A stretch of DNA of 64,000 nucleotides from Cepaea nemoralis (taxonomy: Eukaryota > Mollusca > Gastropoda > Stylommatophora > Helicidae): the NCBI GenBank assembly GCA_014155875.1, contig JACEFZ010017425.1, forward strand, positions 810,501 through 874,500. Direction: 5' to 3'. Under the pieces are notes generated by a model. The model was not told where the DNA came from. It was given only the letters and a program-made list of their open reading frames with translations, and did not search any database. The first letter of the stretch is position 1, and each line of letters starts with the position of its first letter. Below, piece after piece: positions 21,965 through 34,104 of this stretch. The translations under genes and the position numbers were made by a program.

Positions 21965-23262
21965 CATCCATCATGTGCCACGTCGATAAGCGTCGGCGGT
22001 CATGTTTTGCCATCTCACTCAATCACCAGGGTCGTGGATCAGCTCCATGTTCCTGTCTCGACCATGCCATGTGGCCAAGCCATCCAGGTATTTACTTCTC
22101 AGTCTTTCCCTTGGTCTCTTCCCTTTGATCTTGCCAGTTGTCACCAAGTTCTCCAAGTCATTTCTTCTCATAGCATGCCCCAAAAATTTTGTCTGTCTAA
22201 TTGCTTTTGAGTTCAACACACCCAGATGCCCAAGAGAAAATAAACCATCTCCAAAATGTTTCAGGACAAATTGGTCTCCAAATTAACACCACAAAAACCA
22301 AAACTGTTGATCTTACCAACAGTTCAGACAACACCAAATTAAGCAACCATGTTCTTGAAAAAGTCAACAGCTTCACATACCTAGGAAGCAAAATGACATC
22401 TACAGGGGACTCTACACCAGAAATATTATCTAGAATCTCACTGGCATCTGGTGCCTTCAATAAACTGTTAAACATCTGGAAGTCAAAGTCACTCAGCCAA
22501 CATATGAAACTTAAAATCTTCAATTCTTGTGTGATTCCAGTGCTAACGTATGGATGTGAGAGTTGGAAATCAACGGTAGCTTTAGATAAAAAATTTGACA
22601 ATTTTGAGAACAAATGTCTTAGAAGAATTCTAAACATCCAGTGGACAGATTTCAAAACCAATGCGCAAATAAGACAAGAGACTAAGCAAGATATTGTATC
22701 CGATTTTATAAGAAAATGCTGTTGGAACTACATCGGCCATGTACTCAGAATGAATAAGACAAGACTCCCCTACCAAGCCCTCATATGGTCACCAGTAGGG
22801 AAAAGAAAACGGGGAAGACCAAGAGAGACCCTGCGTAGAACCATCATCAGAGAAGGCTCATTGAATGGCCAAGTGAACATCCAAGATCTACAACAGGTAG
22901 CAGCGAACCGCCAGACATGGAGAGCCATGACTTCTGCCCTATGCGCCGACTTAGGCTGAAGAGGAAAGACTAACTAACTAACTATGTCCAATCACTCTAA
23001 TCAGTTTACGATCTTCATTTCTTGAAAGACTTGTTCATTGGTTTTTCTGTCTGTCCATGGTATTCTTTGCATTTTCCTCAGAAACCACATTTCCACAGCC
23101 ATCAGATGTTTTTCAGCTTGACTGCTCATTGTCCACGCTGCACATCCATACAGAAGTACAGGTTCTATGTAGCACTTCAACACTGTTTTTCTCGTTTCAG
23201 TTGATATCTTTTTATTGGTCAGTATGTTTTTCATCTTGCAAAAGGGTACCTTTACAATGGCA
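21965..23262 (-). pseudogene. RTE-like LINE D 3' end, split by LINE C
   Basis: Two minus-strand blocks, 22985-23262 (KKISTETRKTVLKCYIEPVLLYGCAAWTMSSQAEKHLMAVEMWFLRKMQRIPWTDRKTNEQV) and 21965-22211 (FLGHAMRRNDLENLVTTGKIKGKRPRERLRSKYLDGLATWHGRDRN), are the C-terminal part of the reverse transcriptase seen complete at 32610-33099 and 47860-48302. The + strand LINE C at 22212-22984 is inserted between them. Confidence 0.85.
22212..22984 (+). pseudogene. LINE C: RT C-terminal region with CTAA tail
   Basis: Open frame 22201-22959 encoding the region after the RT active site: LQINTTKTK, VNSFTYLGSKMTSTGD, LKIFNSCVIPVLTYGCESWKS, NKCLRRILNIQWTDFKTNAQIR, GHVLRMNKTRLPYQALIW, KRKRGRPRETLRRTI, RQTWRAMTSALCADLG. 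It is strongly 5' truncated. The 3' end is a short CTAA tandem tail (22967-22983). The intact frame suggests a fairly young insertion relative to the host LINE D. Confidence 0.85.
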
Positions 23263-23879
23263 ATTAAGTACTGCTGCACTGCTAAGAAAGAAAAATACTC
23301 CTTACACTACTTACAGGTTTACAGTCTTGTCTGAAAACTGGCTTTCAAAATTATTTTCAGAATTATACAAGTACACAGATAAATTACTGCTACAAATAAA
23401 ACTTGTATTCGCTTTAATTTTAGTAGTTAAATTGCCAGTTCTAATTATAAATAAATACAGGTCCACTATAGTAATTAGTATAGTCAGGGTGCTGCCATTT
23501 TGAATTTTGAGTTATGATCGCACTATCTCTTTTTCATGGCATAAGCAAGCATGGTTACAAACTGAAAGTCACTGTTTGGTCGCTAAAAATTTTCCAGGAA
23601 ATTGGTTACACCTTCACACACGTCCTACTCACAAAGAACGACAGCTGACATTGCTACTTTTATGTCTTGTTTTCTATTTAATTACTTACCTTTTTGTTGT
23701 ATTATATTATATTGCATTTTTACACCAACGTTATCCTGCTCAGTCCTTCTGGGTATAGTGTTTATTGTTATTATTCTCTGGAGAAAACAAAATGTAGATA
23801 ATGAAGTACACAGGTAAATTACTGCTACAAATGAAACTTGTATTCTGTTTAATTTTAGTAGTTAAATTGCCAGTTCTAA

Positions 23880-24659
23880 TCTATATATATATAAAAGAGA
23901 ATGTTTGTGTGTGTCTTTGTATGTCTCTTATGCGTTCGCAAATGGTCCATCCGATTGAGATGAAATTTTCTACATATGTTCTTCTAATTTCCGCCAAGCC
24001 AACTGGCATAGTTTGTTAGTTTAAAAACAGTTATTTACATATTAAATTGAATTTAATTAAAATATCACAAGGGGACTTAACTTAAGAAAAGTTATATCAA
24101 GGGACATAACTTTTAGTAGCATGTAGTATTATGTAATTTAAATAATTGTTGTATTTTTCTTAAGTTTCATAAAATGTTTAAAGTAGTTATCTACAGTCAT
24201 ATGCGTTATAATATAATGATTAAATCTTTAAGGCATTTTCAAAGTTTTCATAAAAATAATGCATCTATTTTAAATATGTGAAAATTTTCGAACCCATTTT
24301 TTCAGCAACGGGAACGGGAAAGAGCAGTCATGTCTGGTATAAACAAAGTCATAAAAACTTTGTATCTTCAAAGTTTTCGTAAAAATAATGGATTTATTTT
24401 AGATACGTGACAATTTTCGAACTCATTTTTCCCGCAACGGGAACGGGAAAGGGCAGCCGTGTCTTGTATAAACAAAGGCATAAAAACTTTGCATCTTCAA
24501 AGTTTTCGTAAAAATAATGGATCTATTTTAGATACGTGAAAATTTTGGAATCCATTTTTCCCGCAACAGGAACGGGAAAGGTATATGACATAGATAGACA
24601 GACAGATAGATAGATTGATCCCTGCCAGGGGCTGGGCGAAGCCGGGCCGGGTCAGCTAG
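23880..24659 (+). mobile_element. Helitron-like element with precise A^T insertion
   Basis: Starts TCTATATATATATAAAAGAG at 23880 and ends GGGCCGGGTCAGCTAG at 24659. The flanks are CCAGTTCTAA before and TTATAAATAA after. The unoccupied paralogue at 23435-23450 reads CCAGTTCTAATTATAAATAA, so the 780 bp were inserted between A and T without any target duplication, starting with TC and ending with CTAG, the Helitron rule. Internally three roughly 120-bp units with CGGGAACGGGAAA occur at 24238-24600. No Rep/helicase, so non-autonomous. Confidence 0.9.
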
Positions 24660-24778
24660 TTATAAATAAGTACAGGTCCACTATAGTAATTAGTATAGTC
24701 AGGGCGTCGCCATTTTGAGTTATGATTGAACTATGTCTTTCATGGCTGTGCTGAATATTTTCTCCCGAACACAATTAA

Positions 24779-27700
24779 GGTGATGCTAACCCTAAATAAT
24801 TAAATTCTATAATACTTAATTTCTATGTTCTGTTATGGTATAGGGTTTGATACTGAAGACTGCTGATCGATAAAATATTGTCAAATTGACTTTGCACTTA
24901 ATGGTTGCTATGGAAACCAAGATAAAAAGCGGCCATATTGAATTTCTTATCGTACCTCTAAAACATTTATTTTTTAATATACAGGCTAAATTCTTTGTTT
25001 TATGTGTAAATAAATAGACCCTTTACAAGTATAGTAGACAATTTTAATGATATCTCTTTGCATTGTTTTTTTTCTTAATTTGAAAATTTTAACGACATTT
25101 TTCATGATATTTTTTTTTTTTTTGTTTTACTGCTGCACAAAACATAAAACTTAATTTTCAAGATTGCTCTACTCACAATGTAAGTAATAGAATGAAGAAT
25201 ATCTGTGCACAGTTTCATTAAAATCTAACGAATAGTTAAAAAAGTTGTACCTATGTATAAAAAACTGGCGAAATGAGAAAACGGGGAAAAACTAATTATT
25301 TTTTTGTTTTTCATTACTAATACACTCTTTTACACAGAAAAACAGTTTACAGCTGTACCTGATAGTTAAAATAGTCCTGCTGCATATGCAGGACCTGCCT
25401 CCAGGGCATGCAGCTCACCTAGTCTCTTCAGTTTGGCCGCTTGTACAGTGTCGTGTCTTTTAGTTTGTTTGTCCTTCTTGTACTTCAGCATCCTAGATGT
25501 TTCTAGTCTCTGCATATGCAGGCCTGTAGAAAGTCCATAAAACTGAGCAGTGTCTTGGGCAGCAGCAGCTCCAAAGTTGAACTCTCTTGCTGCAGTTACA
25601 ACTGCAAACTGAACACGCTTGTGTGAGGCAAAGTTGTCTTTAGTAGATCGAGCCCATATCAAGCTGTGTAAACACTCATTTGAATTCTGAGTTTGTCCTG
25701 ACACACATCAACTAAGTAGTTTAGTTAGTGTCAGACAGCCTTTCATAAATTGGCAACAGATATTTATCAAGCTTGTCACGGTTGAGCCATGTGTAACATC
25801 TTGTCATGAGGACCTGGGACCTGATGCTTAGCCAGGGTGGATTGAAAAAAAACAACACTAAGATTGCTCTCCACTTGGGCATGTTTCATGATGTGGACTT
25901 TTGTCTGTTGAAAAACATTGATGCAGTGAAGCCATAACACTTTTCCTCATGGACTCTACACTTGTGTTGTTTCTTATGGCTCTATTGTAATAAATTGTCA
26001 GCCTATGGATGGCATTTTGTGTAAGCTTACCTTTACCGCGTCCTCCTAGGGTCACACCTTGCTTTCGGCAGTCAGCAACAACATTGTGGAGTGCTGTTCC
26101 AAGGCGTTTACTGACATGGTTGATACACTCCTCTTTGTCTATCTGAATGTCATCCCCATATGGTTTGATCTTGGTAAGCTCCGCAAATGTTTTGTTGTCA
26201 CCATCAGAAAGTATTGACGTGTAGCGAAGTTTATGATGGGCCACAGACCGTCGCCACAGCACCCTTGCAGCCTCCATCTCCATCATTCCAGCAGATCCTG
26301 TGAAATTGTTATCACAGTTTAGAAGATGTTCTGCCTTCCATGCTGCAAATTCATCTGGTTTGTCCCTAGAAAGTGTCTTACCAGTGGTTTCACACACCTG
26401 GCGATATGTGGACATAACATGGGCATCTATGTAAAGTCCTGTAAAAACATCCACTGCACAGCCAACTCCAATGTGGGATGTATGGCCTCTAGTCAGCCAA
26501 GTGCCATCAAAGCTGACACTAATATCTAGCACATCATTGTCATGTAGAGTTATGCCTGACTGTTGTGCATGAGCCTGTCAAACATACTTTACAGTTTGAG
26601 AGAAAACAGTGTCCTCCAGATCTTCTATCTTTGAATATAGTTTATTCGCTTTGCTGTGAAATGTTTTGTGATGAAGACCTTGCAGGTTCATGTTTTCGCA
26701 AAAATTATTGATTGTTGTTGCACCCATCCCACAAACTAATGCTGAATATACTGACTGACTTGACAGCAAAAGATCTATCCCCATTATTACTTCTTGCAGA
26801 TAGGTATCTTCCACACACTTCTTCACAACAAGAGCAGTAAACCTCTGCATACGCAGCTAATCCTTTGGCTTTCTTGCTGTCAGTTTTCAAAATAAGACTA
26901 GCATTTTTACAAACTGGACAACATAACATTTGGATTATTGTCTCAATTTCTGAACAATCAACTATTGCTCTTTGTTCCCGTTTTTGATATCCATTGTCGT
27001 CACCAGAAGCATACTTGCTGCTAGTGGATGATGTGTATTTACACATATCTCTTTTAAATTGGCTTCGGGTAATAACAGAATCACTTCCACAACTTTGAGA
27101 AGAACACGATAGCACTGATTCATTCAGATTCACTGTCAAAACACTTGGATTTGGAAGAAGTGGCATATGCACTTTAGCTGGGTTGCTTTCAGTAGTTTCA
27201 GAATTGTCTGTACCGTTTACAATGTTCTGATAGGTTTCTCGCTGCTTACGAGCATTTGCGAGGTGTAGTCTGAGAGATTTCTTACGTTGAGTAGATGACT
27301 GGATGTTAAATTTCTTAGAACAAGGCATATTTCAATGCATGTCAATCTGTCATCAACAATAAATGTTCGGCACATTGCAAAGTGTAAACAACACAAAGCC
27401 GCCATTTTGGAAACCCACGTGATCAGTTTCAGCCATTGGCGAACGCGGATTGCTTACTGTGTTCCATATATGGAAGTTTCTGGAAGATTATAGATACGAA
27501 ACAAACTGTTGTACACAGAAAAGTTTCAGATTAGACGAACTCGCAGTTTCATGAACGGTTACGGAAGATCGTGACCTTTCCAATGATATATGACACGTGC
27601 GTGTCGCATGTTCCCTAGATATCATTGCTAGGGTTTGAAAACCGTCAATTTTGCAACAATTTTCAATAAGTAGACAAATATACACCTAGGGTGTGTTCAG

Positions 27701-27850
27701 TAAAATATGAATATTGCATTAAAATAACAGTTTTTAAGCAAAAACAAGTATATGAATCTGATAGAAGACATGATAAGGTGTCTAAAAATGAACCATTCCA
27801 AAAATAGCCAAATTGACCAAAAATCGATGTTTTTACTGCCGCACATCGCC
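24779..27850 (-). mobile_element. TTAA-flanked DNA transposon
   Basis: TTAA lies on both sides (24775-24778 and 27851-27854); the ends read GGTGATG at the left and the reverse complement GGCGATG at the right, so the recognisable inverted repeat is only about 7 bp. The interior holds one minus-strand transposase gene. The surrounding repeat X is disrupted over a slightly larger stretch (about 24746-28106), so the exact boundaries are not certain. Confidence 0.5.
25366..27328 (-). pseudogene. Mutator-like transposase-domain protein (broken)
   Basis: Likely start at ATG 27328 (MPCSKKFNIQSSTQRKKSLRL). The order is: a basic N-terminus with Ser-rich spacer; a Cys-rich segment (MLCCPVCKNASL, then YCSCCEEVCGRYL); a second segment (27-kb frame to 26578) with YSALVCGMGATTINNFCENMNLQGL; a core 26532-25858 with ISVSFDGTWLTRGHTSHIGVGCAVDVFTGLYIDAHV, LLNCDNNFTGSAGMMEMEAARVLW, ILSDGDNKTF, INHVSKRLGTALHN and a terminal PHHETCPSG; then a C-terminal part 25704-25366. 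This is the domain I know as Mutator-like transposase in invertebrate proteins. Frames change at about 26700, 26560 and 25780, so the gene is broken. Candidate catalytic acids are the Asp in SFDG and in LSDGD. Confidence 0.75.
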
Positions 27851-28489
27851 TTAAAGGAGATTAATGTTGAAACTCTTCAAGTATATGTAAAATTGAATGC
27901 AGAATTAAAAATTGCATAAACAGTAACAAGAGACAAAAAGAAACAATGAGTTAAAAACAAAATTAGCTTACCGAACATCATTAAAACTTAATAACTTCAA
28001 GAGAAAAAAGTTCTAAGCAACAAACTCTTGCAGCCTAGCAGACAGACCACTTATGAATTTATTAGAGTGGTTTCCCGTCACCTATGCCACGTTGTTTTAA
28101 AACACATGAGGTCATAAGCAAGCATGGTTACAAACCAGAAGTCACTGTTTGGTCGCTAAAAATTTTCCAGGAAAAACAGTTACACCTTCACAAATGCCCT
28201 ACTCAGAAAGAACGACAACTGACATTGCCACTTTTATGTCTTGTCTTCTATTTAATTACTTACCTTTTTGTTGTATTATATTGTATTGCATTTTTACACC
28301 AACGTTATCCTGTTCAGGCCCTCTGGGTATAGTGTTTATTGTTATTATTCTCTAAAAACAAAAAGAAGTAGATAATGAAGTAAATAATAATATAATAATT
28401 AATGAAAGTTTGCTTGCATAAAGGTAGTTTATTAAGGAATGTGTTTAAAATCTCTGCGTTTTCATAACTGCATTTGCACTACCATTGCT

Positions 28490-28952
28490 GACAAAGCTGA
28501 AAGGCCAATTGTTGAGTAGTGATTCACCTTTCAGAAAGAATAATGCCCTCAGCTCATTCCTGTGTTGGTGGCTGTGGCAGGATGTCCACAGTGTGGCCAG
28601 TGAAGCAGCTCTGTATCTCCACGTTCTGTTTCTTTGATTCTCTGAACCCAACGACAGACTGTACTCCTGTCGACTGCAAAACTTTCATACACATCGCATA
28701 GATGTTTGTGAATCTCCACATCAGTTTCCTTCTCTGCAATGAGAAATTCTATCACAATTCGTTGCTTTTAACACAAGTTGCTAACACACTCCATTTCAGC
28801 GGTTTAGGGTAGCCATATTATTTGGCCAGTTAGGTGCAATTTTACGCACACAATCGGCATATGTCATATTTGAAGTGTGCAAACTTTCATGCTTCTATCT
28901 ACATTATTAGCTGAGAAAAATAATGTGTATTACTTTCTGAACGACCCTCTTA
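28490..28952 (-). pseudogene. mariner 5' remnant (terminal repeat and HTH)
   Basis: The minus-strand end at about 28952 reads AGAGGGTCGTTCAGAAAGTA, a mariner-type terminus, followed by an N-terminal helix-turn-helix segment (MIEFLIAEKETDVEIHKHLCDVYESFAVDRSTVCRWVQRIKETERGD). The catalytic domain is absent. It is a different mariner family from 19823-21894. Confidence 0.7.
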
Positions 28953-31300
28953 TTATGTCAGTGACTTCTGTATGAAGAACACATCCAATATGAGCATACA
29001 CTCTGCCAGAAGTCATCCTCGTTCTAAGGTTGGGACCTCTCGATTTAATCGTTGCCAGCTGTTCCTAATTTTACTCCAGGCTTATTTTCACACAGTGGTC
29101 TTGCTATGATATCTTTTGGTGGTCACTTCAATGTCTCTAATGCTTTTCCTGTTGTTCACTCGAGCACTCCTCCTCCCTCCCCCCCCCCCCCCCCAAAAAA
29201 AAAAGAAACAAACAAAACAAACTACTCCCAACTTTCTTTCAACCGTCCACATTTTGGTCTCTTTTGGTCTCACCCACATTTTCCATTTCAGTAGCAAAGT
29301 CTAAAACTGTTCCCTATTTTACAGTTTGCTTCTGGACGCCCCCTTTCTCACCTTGTTCTCCTATCATGATGCTATGGCTATCTATGGGGGTGACATGATT
29401 GACCTTTGGCAGCACCTTGACCCATTCTTCCCTGTCAAATTACTGGTTCTAGATCAGCCCTATCTTCATTACCTATACATGCAATGTTGAACTACTCACA
29501 TGTCAAGAACATAGCAATGACACAGATTTTCATGTATATTTTTCATGTAGAGGTGTTTCATGTAGTTATATCAGTGTATGTTTGTTGTATTGTGTGCTGA
29601 CGAAGGCTTTAGCTGCAGCGTCCATTTTGTCACTTGTGAACGTGTTCTAGTAAAGTTTACGTATTCTACTTTCTGTTTTTTGTTGATTCAATCACTTCGC
29701 TTTTAAGTATGTTATCTGGATTCCTTGCCATATTTTAAACATGTTGCTACACTGTTGCTTCCATATTTCTTATAAATCTTTCCCTTTAACGTATTACCAT
29801 TTCCTTAATTTATTATGTATAATGCTGTTCTAAATTTACCTGTTCTGATTTTCTTCATCTAGTCTCCATCTTTTCCTCGTGTAGTTTTTGCATTTAAGAC
29901 TGTTTTCTTCTGTGCCATCTTTAAGCTTTCTTCTATAAGCCTGAATGTTTCATCTGTGACATATTTTTGCTTCTTATATACTTTTAAAAATAAATGTGTG
30001 TTGTGCTGATGAGTTGAGAATGTTTCTTGCTTGTGTGGCTAGCTATGTCTTCTCATGCTACCACTTAACAACTCTATTTCATTTTGTACTTCAGTGTTGC
30101 ATTTAGGTGGTATATCACCTACATTGAACCATATTTGTTATGCTTCTGTTATCACTTTTTTCATCTTGAAATCTGCAACAAGTGGCTCATAATACATGTC
30201 GCCGTCTGGTTGGAGTGTCTTTGTGAATGTTATACTTGACCTGCATCTTTAGTTCGGTCTCATTATTTAGGTTGTGTTATATTTTATTTTATTTTTCAGT
30301 TGGCTTGTATCATCAAGGAAAATAACGTGGATTTGTAATCATAATGACTAGTGATATACAACTTCACATCCAGTGTAGAGATTATAATATGAATCTGATT
30401 GCCCAGCAACTAGATTTCAAGGACATTTTACATATTTCATGAGTGTCACTGACTGGCAAGAAGGATTAAGTTGAGGATGAATTTAAAGAACCTATTTCAG
30501 GACTTTAATCCAAGGTTTGTGTCAAATTTTTTTTTTTTATTATTAAGTTGGTGGTATGTGGTGTTGATAAAAGAAAACTAATTGGTTAGTTAAATAAGTA
30601 TTGATTTGTCAGTTATGCTATTGATTTGATACTGCACACAGAAAAATAATTATTCTCTTTAAGATTTAAAATGAAATGATTCTTCAAAGTTTTGAGAAAT
30701 TATTTCTGTGTAGTCAACTTTTACAAGCGTGAAAAAATATTGTTTTGAAATATTGAATTTATAAACAATTATGCATTTGAAGGTAATAAAATATTTAAAA
30801 ATATAATGTTATAGCAACATAATAGCTGCTTGGATTAAAAATAAGGTTCAGGAAAAAGTGACTACCACATGAACTAATGTTCAGAATTTCAGAAGACTTA
30901 AAATCTCTTGCATCTACTCTTTATTTTTATAGTTTAATAGTATTTTTCTTATTAGCTTATGGTAAGACTCGAGAAATGTATGTGCATCAAGCATACCTGC
31001 CTATTTTATAATATATATTTAAGAGAGCCTTTAGTTGAAGTTACCAAAAGTGTACTTCGCTTCCAATTGGTGGTTTTGGAAAAAGGTTTCATCAGTGCAG
31101 TCAGATAGTATGATTTGAAGAGGAAAGGCACACCTTGTCCCAGAAAGATGTACTACTGATGCTTTGGGTGAACAGACCCAGAATCACATCCTTGCCAACA
31201 TTAATTTCAGGACAAGTGATGATGAAGAAGAAGAACAATAGCTTTCACATTTTCAAATAGTGTGATCTCAGTGTTCATAAATGGTTTTAATAACTTAATT
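28953..31300. other. No recognised gene
   Basis: AT-rich non-coding DNA with a C16/A10 homopolymer pair at about 29178-29205. At 29575-29665 a block (GTGCTGACGAAGGCTTTAGC, then GCAGCGTCCATTTTGTC) matches the reverse complement of 45913-46010. Nothing else identified. Confidence 0.5.
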
Positions 31301-31302
31301 TC

Positions 31303-31912
31303 ACCCGTGTGTTGCCGGGGCCCATACGGGGGAGCAAAGAATAGTAACACTGTTGCCTATCATGCATGTTGTAAGAGGCGACTAAGGAGGCTATGGTTCC
31401 GTCACCCTGCTACTGAGTGAGTTTCACGTAGAATGCTTTTTCATGTCCGCGGTTGTTTTTAGCGTGAACTGCATGTTCGGAACAATGACGGCCGGCTGTG
31501 GCTGGATTGACTGGTTTGCCTTTTTGGTTCACGAGTGCATTTTTCAGGAGACTCCTGGGAGCTGTCGCTGTAGCTACGGAGTTCGTGCTTTGTGCGGCGC
31601 TTTCGGTGAGTCACCCTGCGGAAAGAGACCGAGCCATATGGAATAAAATGAAGTCTTTCTGGTGACTGCCGTTTCCATCGACGATGAACTGTATTTTTCA
31701 TGGAGGACTTCTATGTTGGCATTCTGGCGGTGGCATTATGCACAGTGTACCTGTGCGGGATGTTGGCTTGCCGACACTCCTGTCTATTCCATTGTTCACA
31801 TAGGGCAGTGAGGAGCATTTTATGTGATATTCACTGGCACAGGAACTGAGCAATATGGGGACGACCCATTGCCGTGAAGTTGGAACCGCGACTAACTAAC
31901 TAACTAAATAAC
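31303..31912 (+). repeat. Retroposon-like repeat with CTAA tail
   Basis: Begins GTGTGTTGCCGGGGCCCATAC and ends with GGAACCGCGACTAACTAACTAAC, the same tail type as LINE C. It is moderately GC-rich against AT-rich flanks. No protein recognised; it may be a LINE end or a SINE mobilised by LINE C. Confidence 0.45.
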
Positions 31913-32119
31913 TTAAGGGAATGTGACTGAGTGGCTCTGATAATTTAGCAGCTTCTCAGAGTAGTCTTTAAATCTCTTACACATTCTGTTAACTTCCAGT
32001 AACATTTAATCTTTGTAGTCCAAAAACCACTGTCAATCAATCCAACATGCCTATTATTTTAGTATCATGTTCCAGTGTCTTGAAATGTGTGTGAGATATA
32101 TTGTTTCAAAACAATGTTT

Positions 32120-32495
32120 TCCCGTAGTGAATTTGAATAACGAAGACACAAACAATAGATTGCACGATTTATTGCCTGGCATATTTCGCTGCATCTCGTC
32201 AGGTACATACTGCAGAAATCACACAATGTAAAGTAAATTAACTAGATAAATCCTTCAAGTTGAAATATAAACATTCGCACAGTAATGTCAATTATCTACC
32301 ACGGTAATTTTAAGCTGACTAACATGTCTTTCTGTTTGCACAATTCTGGCTTGCGTTGATTGATCATAATTGCTTCTGCAAACTTTAACAATCGAGTATT
32401 TTGTGTGTTAAACAACATGCGAAAGGCAGTGTCTCTGTCAACCACATGGCCGCTTTCGATAATGTGCCTACCAATATGCCAATATGGTACCACAA
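32120..32495 (-). pseudogene. Penelope-like element 3' end (GIY-YIG C-terminus)
   Basis: Minus-strand 32493-32296 reads HIGRHIIESGHVVDRDTAFRMLFNTQNTRLLKFAEAIMINQRKPELCKQ, resembling the C-terminal part of the GIY-YIG endonuclease of Penelope-like retroelements (H..ESGH.vD, later Glu in EA). It is followed by a 3' untranslated motif (GACGAGATGCAGCGAAATATG, then CCAGGCAATAAATCGTGCAA). RT is absent. A LINE D copy abuts at 32490. Confidence 0.55.
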
Positions 32496-33115
32496 AGTAA
32501 TATACAAGTAAATGGGAATACTCTTCAACAAGTGAATCGGTACATTTATCTCAGAACAGTCATAACATCTGATGGGAGATGCCTTGAAGAGATTAGAACA
32601 AGAATCGCCATGCAAGATGAAAAACATACTGAACAATAAAAAGATGTCAATTGAAACAAGAAAAAGAGTGTTGAGGTGCTACATAGAGCCCGTTCTTTTG
32701 TATGGATGTGAAACTTGGACAATGAGCAGCCAAGCTGAAAAACATCTGATGGCTGCAGAAATGTGGTTTCTGAGGAGAATGCAAAGAATACCATGGACAG
32801 ACAGAAAAACCAATGACCAAGTACTACTGGAGACAAATGAAAATCATAAATTGATTAGAGAAATTAGACGTAGACAGTCAACATTTTTTGGACATGTTAT
32901 GAGAAGAAATGAATTGGAGAACTTGGTGACAACTGGTAAGATCGAAGGGAACAGACTAAGGGGAAGACCGAGAAGTAAATACCTGGATGGCTTGGCCACA
33001 TGGCATGGTCAAGACAGGAACACTGAGCTGTTCCACGACTCTGGTGATCGAATGAAATGGCGAGTCATGACCGCCCACGCTTTCCGACATGGCACATGAT
33101 TGATTGATTGATAGT
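32490..33115 (+). pseudogene. RTE-like LINE D 3' end (best preserved)
   Basis: Starts within the segment after the RT active site (NIQVNGNTLQQVNRYIYL-type reading with altered bases) and has one frame 32572-33099: KMKNILNNKKMSIETRKRVLRCYIEPVLLYGCETWTM, MWFLRRMQRIPWTDRKTNDQVL, TFFGHVMRRNELENLVTTGKI, LRGRPRSKYLDGLATWHGQDRN, MTAHAFRHGT. It ends in a TGAT tail at 33098-33113. A 5'-truncated member of the family also at 21965, 39111 and 46300. Confidence 0.85.
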
Positions 33116-34100
33116 GTCTTGCAGTGTATGGCAGGGGGTCTTGAGTCTGAAGAATTAAGGTTGGCCTGGCTGTTGCAGTCGCCGTGAACTGTGCAGGTTA
33201 GAGTTTTCTTTTTGCCCCCGACAGAAAAACACTCCACACTTTACAGAGGATTCGAACCCGGGTCTCAGTCTAAAATGTATCGTAGGAAGATAGCTATTCA
33301 CTATATATATATATAGATAGAAAGAATTTGAAAACATTCACATTACTGACAGAAAAATAAAATATTGAATCCTCAAATATGTTTTCTTTAGACCAAAGAA
33401 TAACAGAGTGTACACATTGTGAAAATTACCTTAACATTAATAGTTTCAAAAGCATCTTCTATAGAGAAGCAGAGAATATTGACATTAACTCATTAATCAT
33501 CATCATCACCATCAATTGCCCTGCCAGCAGGCGTAGGCATTCATGACTCTCCATGGATTTCGGTCTTTGGTTTTCTGGATCAAGTCTGCTGATAATATTC
33601 CTCCATGCCACTGTGTGGCATAGGTTCTGCTACGATGATAGAGAATATATCAGAGGAGATGCAGATAGACTTTCTATAGATAGAAAGATAAGTCATTGGA
33701 GAAGACAAGGCCAAATAGCTCGTAATTCTAGAAGGATTCAAGGTCCCAGAACAGAACTAGTCTTCTGATAGTGTCAGGCGGAGGAAAGGAATGGTTTACA
33801 ACAGTACTTGGAACAAGACCATCTGCCTAGGTTTTCCCGCTACTTTGCCTGAAATAAAAGCTCAGTCCCCCACAATCTGATTCACTCTCACCGACAAGGA
33901 GAAAGACAGATTAATATATATAAAAAGTCACAGGTCTTTCATATCTTCTCACACTCTATTTATACTAATCTGAGTTATTACAATAACAGACTAATTTGTT
34001 TGTACTTCTAGATTATAACACTTATATTTATTTTATTACACTCCAGGAGATCCACTGGACTCTCCCTGACATAAATCGGGTTTTGCACTTCCCCGTCCTA
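33116..34100. other. Mostly unassigned; short LINE 3' end at 33495-33620
   Basis: Minus strand 33620-33495 reads ADLIQKTKDRNPWRVMNAYACWQGN followed by an ATG-type tandem tail, the extreme 3' end of an RTE-like LINE. Around 33245-33270 the minus strand reads CCCGGGTTCGAATCC, a box B-like motif, but no tRNA folds out of the flanks. The rest is AT-rich with no gene recognised. Confidence 0.5.
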
Positions 34101-34104
34101 CTCT

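Larger units (their letters stand above)
23365..28400. repeat. Interspersed/tandem repeat X, two copies with nested insertions
   Basis: Copy one is 23370-23804; copy two starts at 23805 with the same text (GTACACAG, AAATTACTGCTAC, CCAGTTCTAA) and resumes at about 28107-28380 (ATAAGCAAGCATGGTTACAAAC to GTATAGTGTTTATTGTTATT). The period is about 435 bp. Copy two is interrupted by the Helitron-like element 23880-24659 and by about 3.4 kb that includes the transposon 24779-27850. No coding sense recognised. Confidence 0.8.

Noticed and set aside
22197..22661. 154-codon minus-strand ORF
   Set aside because: Antisense shadow of the LINE C reverse transcriptase.
33225..33300. tRNA gene suggested by box B-like GGTTCGAATCC on the minus strand
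   Set aside because: No acceptable box A at the right distance and no cloverleaf; at most a piece of a tRNA-derived repeat.
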